A DNA stretch of 34,420 nt from Chara braunii (Eukaryota; Streptophyta; Charophyceae; Charales; Characeae): the NCBI GenBank assembly GCA_003427395.1, contig BFEA01000642.1:495906-530325 (forward strand), given 5' to 3'. Each line of letters opens with the position of its first letter. The stretch's first letter is position 1. Positions 31,155 through 34,420 of the stretch are shown piece after piece. The notes below the pieces were generated by a model. It was not told the DNA's origin. It did no database searches and saw only the letters and a program-made list of their open reading frames with translations. Both the position numbers and the translations under genes were made by a program.

Positions 31155-32308
31155 ATGAACCCGTCCCCAATTTCTACCTTCAACCTCCCTTCCTTCTTTC
31201 CCACCTTCTGGCAATCCAGAGTCCATCCGCATCCCTCCTTTTGTCTGGAGTCACTTGTCGTCCCCCTCCTTGATCCCCAGCAGTGGAGGCGTTGGCAAGA
31301 ACACTTCGTCGAGCTGTCGGTGTGTCTGGTCGGAGTAAAGGTCAAGTGGATGCGGCACGAGGATCACCGCCAGTGGGCTGAGTACCTTGAGCTGCTTATC
31401 ATCCAGGCGTGGCGAACGAGAGTAAAGGGCGATCTACTCGGATTCCTCTTCGGATCAGTGCGGCCCGATCATCGACAACCAATCGTGCAAGAGCTAAAGC
31501 CTAACGGTCTCCCTGGTGTAGCTGGCCGCCGATCTCCCACTTGAGATCGTCTCGCAGAGCGACAACAGCCCAGTCCCGCACGTCCTCCCACGCACATTGA
31601 TGCCATACCTTCAGTGGTCGGCGTGTTTTGAGGCGCTCGGAAGCAACCGCAACCCACCGCACAGCGCGGTTATCTGAACCCGCACGAGATAGTCGATCTC
31701 GCCTTCTTTCAAGATCGGACGGCCTCCGAGAACGAAGAGGTAGAGATTGAAGCGGAAGAGGAAAGCTCGGAAGAAGAAGAAGAAGATGAAGAAGAGGCCG
31801 ACGAGGAAGAAACTCCCGAAGAGGGGAGTTACAGTGAGCACAGCGAAGGGGAGCAAAGTGAGGAGGAGGAGGAGGAGGAAGAAGAACAAGAGGAGGAGGA
31901 GGAAGAAGAACAAGAGGAGGAGGAGGAAGAAGAACAAGAGGAGGAGGAGGAAGATGAAGAAGACCAGGGAAGCTGGAAGAGTCGGAGTGGGAAGGATTTG
32001 AGGAGGAAGTGCGTGACGAGGCTCGGGCGAAGGCCCAGGCGCAGAAGAGGGAAGAGATCGCGACCGGGAAACGACAGTTGGAATTCGCCAGCGCAGCAGG
32101 TCAGCCGCTCACCGACGATCCAGCCCAGGATCCATTGCCACCTAAGCCTGAGGATGGGGACCTTGCTGCCGAGACTTCGGCCGCACCGGCAAGACGGCGA
32201 CGAGGCCGATTCCCCTCCCCCTCCGCCACCGACCGTCCACCAACTCGTCCACGTACCGATGCAGGGCATCGGGCTTCGTCCCCGGTCATTATCCCGCCGT
32301 CCCCTTGA
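31155..32308 (+). pseudogene. Acidic low-complexity ORF remnant downstream of element B
   Basis: The frame from ATG 31155 contains a well-formed globular-looking stretch (QQWRRWQEHFVELSVCLVGV, then WAEYLELLIIQAWR and GDLLGFLFGSVRP) that resembles a helical Gag-like domain. A TGA at 31542 and another at 31629 interrupt it, then the same frame continues with GYLNPHEIVDLAFFQDRT into a very acidic tract (about 31740-31960) encoded partly by a 24-bp repeat, giving runs of Glu separated by Gln. Near 31960 the frame shifts to KLEESEWEGFEEEVRDEARA, then RRRRGRFPSPSATDR and a stop at 32306. The order helical domain, acidic tract, basic/SP-rich tail suggests one former protein, perhaps the gag of a further retroelement. 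No family is recognised. Confidence 0.5.
31870..31960. repeat. 24-bp minisatellite encoding Glu runs
   Basis: Three copies of a GAAGAAGAACAAGAGGAGGA-type unit, 24 bp per period, lie inside the acidic tract. Slippage here could explain the frameshift that follows. Confidence 0.8.
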
Positions 32309-32498
32309 CCACCTCTCTTTCCGCTAGATTACCACTCGCGTCACCTTCCCCAACAATCCCTTTCCCATTGATACCTCCCGCTTTTTCTACACTACCTGCC
32401 TCCCTGTCACTGTTCACCCCCACCCTTCCACCCGATGCGCCCTCCCTGTCTTCTGCTTCCATATCCTTCTCCTTAGTGCCGCGTGGCGAGGCTACAAT
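32309..32498. other. Pyrimidine-rich spacer
   Basis: C/T-rich, Pro/Ser-coding in the forward frames, with no recognisable domain. Confidence 0.5.
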
Positions 32499-32873
32499 AT
32501 GATCGAGGTATACTGCATGATTACGGGGACTATCCCCGCATCCGAGAACCACGATCACTTCCGCGTGGCCCTTTTATGAACCTTTACCACCCTCTACCCT
32601 GATTACCTCGCATCCCTCCCTCACACTAGCAACCGATTCCCCCGCTTTCACCGGATCGTTCGCTATCAGGAACTCCCGGTGACGGTGTCGGAAGATGATG
32701 CGGCGCGGCAGCGAAAATTGACCCACCGCGGTCAACTCCCACACTGCGTCAAAATTGCGTCTGCAGTCATGGGCCCAAGCGCTTCGGATAGACTTCCCCT
32801 GGGCCAAAATCAAGGGAAAGACGGCGCGGCAGTACGGTCAGCCGGAGACCTAATCGTCCCCATTGGACAAGAC
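32499..32873 (+). pseudogene. Unidentified ORF fragment
   Basis: A single frame from ATG 32499 reads MIEVYCMITGTIPASENHD, has one TGA at 32577, then TFTTLYPDYLASLPHTSNRF and HRIVRYQELPVTVSEDD before ending at TAG 32871. The balanced composition differs from the neighbouring low-complexity frames and suggests genuine former coding sequence, possibly part of the same lost element as the acidic ORF. No motif is recognised, and the region after about 32780 may not be coding. Confidence 0.35.
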
Positions 32874-33067
32874 TAGCACGACCGCAATGGGCCAATTAGT
32901 GGGGTCCGGTTCAAATTGCACTCGAAACGGACCAAGGGTTAGTGAGATATTCAAGTTTGACCAGATGGGACCGGACCGACACGACCACGTAACCCGGCCA
33001 GGAAAGGAACAGGCCTAAGTAACCATATAAATGAACAGCCAGGCCCGAATACCTAAAATAGGGTCAT
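32874..33067. other. No gene recognised
   Basis: Short GC-rich spacer leading into the hairpin repeats. Nothing else is supported. Confidence 0.5.
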
Positions 33068-33275
33068 GTGCTATTTTTAGCATGAGACTGACTGTTCATT
33101 TCCCAAAGTCGGGCCTGCATCAGTCCCATTCTAAAAATAGCACAGCCCCACGCTATTTTTAGCGTGGGACTGACTGATCATTTACCGGGGACTGGGCCTG
33201 CGCCAGTCCCGTTCTAAAAATAGGACTGACTGTTCATATCCCGAGGTCGGGACTGCTGTTATTTTTAGCACAGGC
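33068..33275. repeat. Tandem long hairpins (82-bp repeat)
   Basis: Unit 1: GTGCTATTTTTAG (33068-33080) pairs with CTAAAAATAGCAC (33131-33143). Unit 2: CTATTTTTAG (33153-33162) pairs with CTAAAAATAG (33214-33223), extended inward by GGGACTG/CAGTCCC. The phrase GACTGACTG follows each left arm at 33086 and 33168 and recurs at 33224 in a shortened third copy. Periods are 82 and 56 bp. The repeats lie just upstream of a TATA box, so they may be U3 enhancer repeats of another LTR. Confidence 0.8.
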
Positions 33276-33336
33276 CCGCTCTAGAGTTAGACCACGGCCC
33301 CGACCTTGGGACTGCAGCATTCAGCTCCGATCACTT

Positions 33337-33362
33337 GGCCTCTCCATTATAAAAGAGAGGCC
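33337..33362 (+). promoter_or_regulatory. TATA box enclosed in a perfect inverted repeat
   Basis: GGCCTCTC (33337-33344) and GAGAGGCC (33355-33362) are perfect complements flanking CATTATAAAA, so TATAAAA (33348-33354) sits at the loop. Rightward transcription would begin around 33380. It follows the tandem hairpins, fitting an LTR or element promoter. The box is supported by motif only. Confidence 0.5.
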
Positions 33363-33689
33363 ACGTCACCCAAGAGACCAGATCAGACAGATCAGCATAC
33401 GTGGCACACGTCAGCCTTGGCGGGACGGCAAGAGGCGGAGAGCATGCGTCAAAGATCAGCGACTTGCCAGCAAGAGCAGGAGGGGAGCACGGAGCAGGAG
33501 GCAAGAGAGTCGAGCGGAAGGCAAGCCAGGGAAGGGATATGGAAAAGGGGGGTGCAAGACTGGCCTCCCATTTTCCCTTTCTCATCACTTTCCTCTCTCT
33601 CTTCTCATCTTCCCTTTCACTCCCTCTTCTTTTCCAACCGCCTCTATTACCCTGTCACTCACCCTCCGTGAGCTGTGTACGTGACGTAT
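33363..33689. other. No gene recognised
   Basis: Transcribed-leader-like or LTR sequence with purine-rich then pyrimidine-rich parts (about 33470-33550, 33565-33660). Frames are short and unconserved. Confidence 0.45.
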
Positions 33690-34044
33690 CTGATCTGAAA
33701 GCATTTGCTTGAACTCTGTATCTGATTGGTCATAAACACTGCGCTCACACGCTGTATCTGAGGGTCGTGACCAAACTGCGTGTTTGCACACACTTGAGAG
33801 TTGAAACCGAACTATGTCTGTGTACGCTGTATTTAAGGGCAATTTTTTACCGTGAACAGAACCGATTTTTGAGACTGTCAGCGCACTCATTCTGAAAACA
33901 GGGCCTGCCAGTGCACTCACCTCGAGAACAGGGTCGATTTTGATACTGCCAGTACAGTTACCTCGAGAACAGAGTCGATTTTGAGACTGCCACTCTCAGA
34001 ACAAAGCCGATTTTGAGGTTGCTCGTACAGCCATACTGAACACC
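33690..34044. repeat. Degenerate minisatellite, period about 37-41 bp
   Basis: CTGTAT words at about 33716, 33752 and 33826, then CGATTTT-GA-ACTGCC units at about 33861, 33933, 33974 and 34009, continue the phase of the regular array to the right. Copies are heavily diverged. Confidence 0.6.
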
Positions 34045-34420
34045 GAAACCGAGAGCCGTACTTGATTTGTGCGTCAGCGCTCACTGAAACCGCAAGCCAT
34101 ACTTGATCTGTGCGCCAACGCGCACCGAAACTGAGGGCCATACTTGATCTGTGCGCCAGCACGAACCAAAATTGAGAGCCGTACTTGATCTGTGCGCCAG
34201 CGAGCGTCGAAACTGAGNCACCGAAACTGAGGGCCATACTTGATCTGTGCGCCAGCACGAACCAAAATTGAGAGCCGTACTTGATCTGTGCGCCAGCGAG
34301 CGTCGAAACTGAGGGCCATACTTGATCTGTGCGCTAGCGCGCACTAAAACTGAGAGCCATACTTGATCTTTGCGCTAGCGCACACCGAAACTGAGGGCCA
34401 TACTTGATCTGTGCGCCAGC
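34045..34420. repeat. 41-bp minisatellite array running off the window
   Basis: Units start at 34045, 34086, 34127, 34168 and 34209, then after an N at 34218 at 34223, 34264, 34305, 34346 and 34387. The consensus begins GAAACTGAGGGCCATACTTG and ends GCGCCAGCGCGCACC. Copies differ mostly by a few substitutions. Open frames through it are repeat artefacts. Confidence 0.95.
34123..34313. other. Exact 95-bp duplication across a single N (assembly join)
   Basis: Bases 34123-34217 and 34219-34313 read as identical, separated by one N at 34218, while neighbouring 41-bp units differ from one another. The break also disrupts the 41-bp phase. Two overlapping contig ends were probably placed side by side, so the true copy number is lower by about two, or unknown. 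Confidence 0.75.

Noticed and set aside
31747-32001. Lys/Arg-rich small basic protein
   Set aside because: It is the alternate frame of the GAG/GAA repeat; the acidic frame links to the flanking coding sequence.
34045-34420. CRISPR or protein-repeat gene
   Set aside because: Pure head-to-tail 41-bp minisatellite without spacers; 41 is not a multiple of three, so coding frames shift every unit.

Overview
This is eukaryotic, repeat-dominated DNA with no recognisable host protein-coding gene, rRNA gene or bacterial-type operon. The (TTA)n/(TA)n/(GA)n/(TG)n arrays, splice-donor-like GGTAAGT words, decayed Ty3/gypsy retroelements and plant-style primer-binding sites fit a plant or streptophyte-alga nuclear genome. 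A charophyte such as Chara is my guess from general experience with such elements; the sequence alone does not prove it. Scattered N bases, two exact duplications across single Ns, and an intact Nextera mate-pair junction adapter show that this is a draft short-read assembly.

Layout. 1-5280: non-coding repeats, namely an 82-bp tandem repeat, a ~393-bp tandem duplication, a 48-bp inverted repeat, eight dispersed copies of the palindrome TCGGATNNATCCGA, a run of short stem-loops, and a tRNA-like T-arm. 5280-8240: microsatellites alternating with a diverged ~130-bp repeat. 8240-12000: diverged copies of a ~640-bp unit, each with a (TTA)n tract and minus-strand exon-like segments ending in GGTAAGT; the adapter artefact lies here. 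12000-13140: nothing recognised. 13146-15821: probable 5' LTR of element A, with an array of hairpins sharing a CTCCCGGGAG-like core. 15822-22736: element A, comprising a primer-binding site, an RG-rich leader ORF, two paralogous ~250-codon modules, then a gag-CCHC-protease frame carrying only nonsense mutations; its pol is lost. 22737-24613: further LTR-like sequence. 24614-30679: element B, a decayed Ty3/gypsy element with gag, protease remnant, RT, RNase H, a PHD-type C4HC3 finger, integrase and C-terminal domain, interrupted by a small TIR element. 30680-32880: acidic ORF remnants. 33060-34420: a promoter-like region with tandem long hairpins and a TATA box enclosed by an inverted repeat, then a minisatellite that becomes more regular towards the window end.

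Working together: the coding capacity belongs to at least two LTR retrotransposons. In life, Gag would package the RNA, protease would mature the polyprotein, RT/RNase H would copy it and integrase would insert it. Both copies are dead. The most notable biology is the PHD finger inside element B pol, the hairpin family in the element A LTR, and the palindrome cluster at 2.8-4.0 kb.
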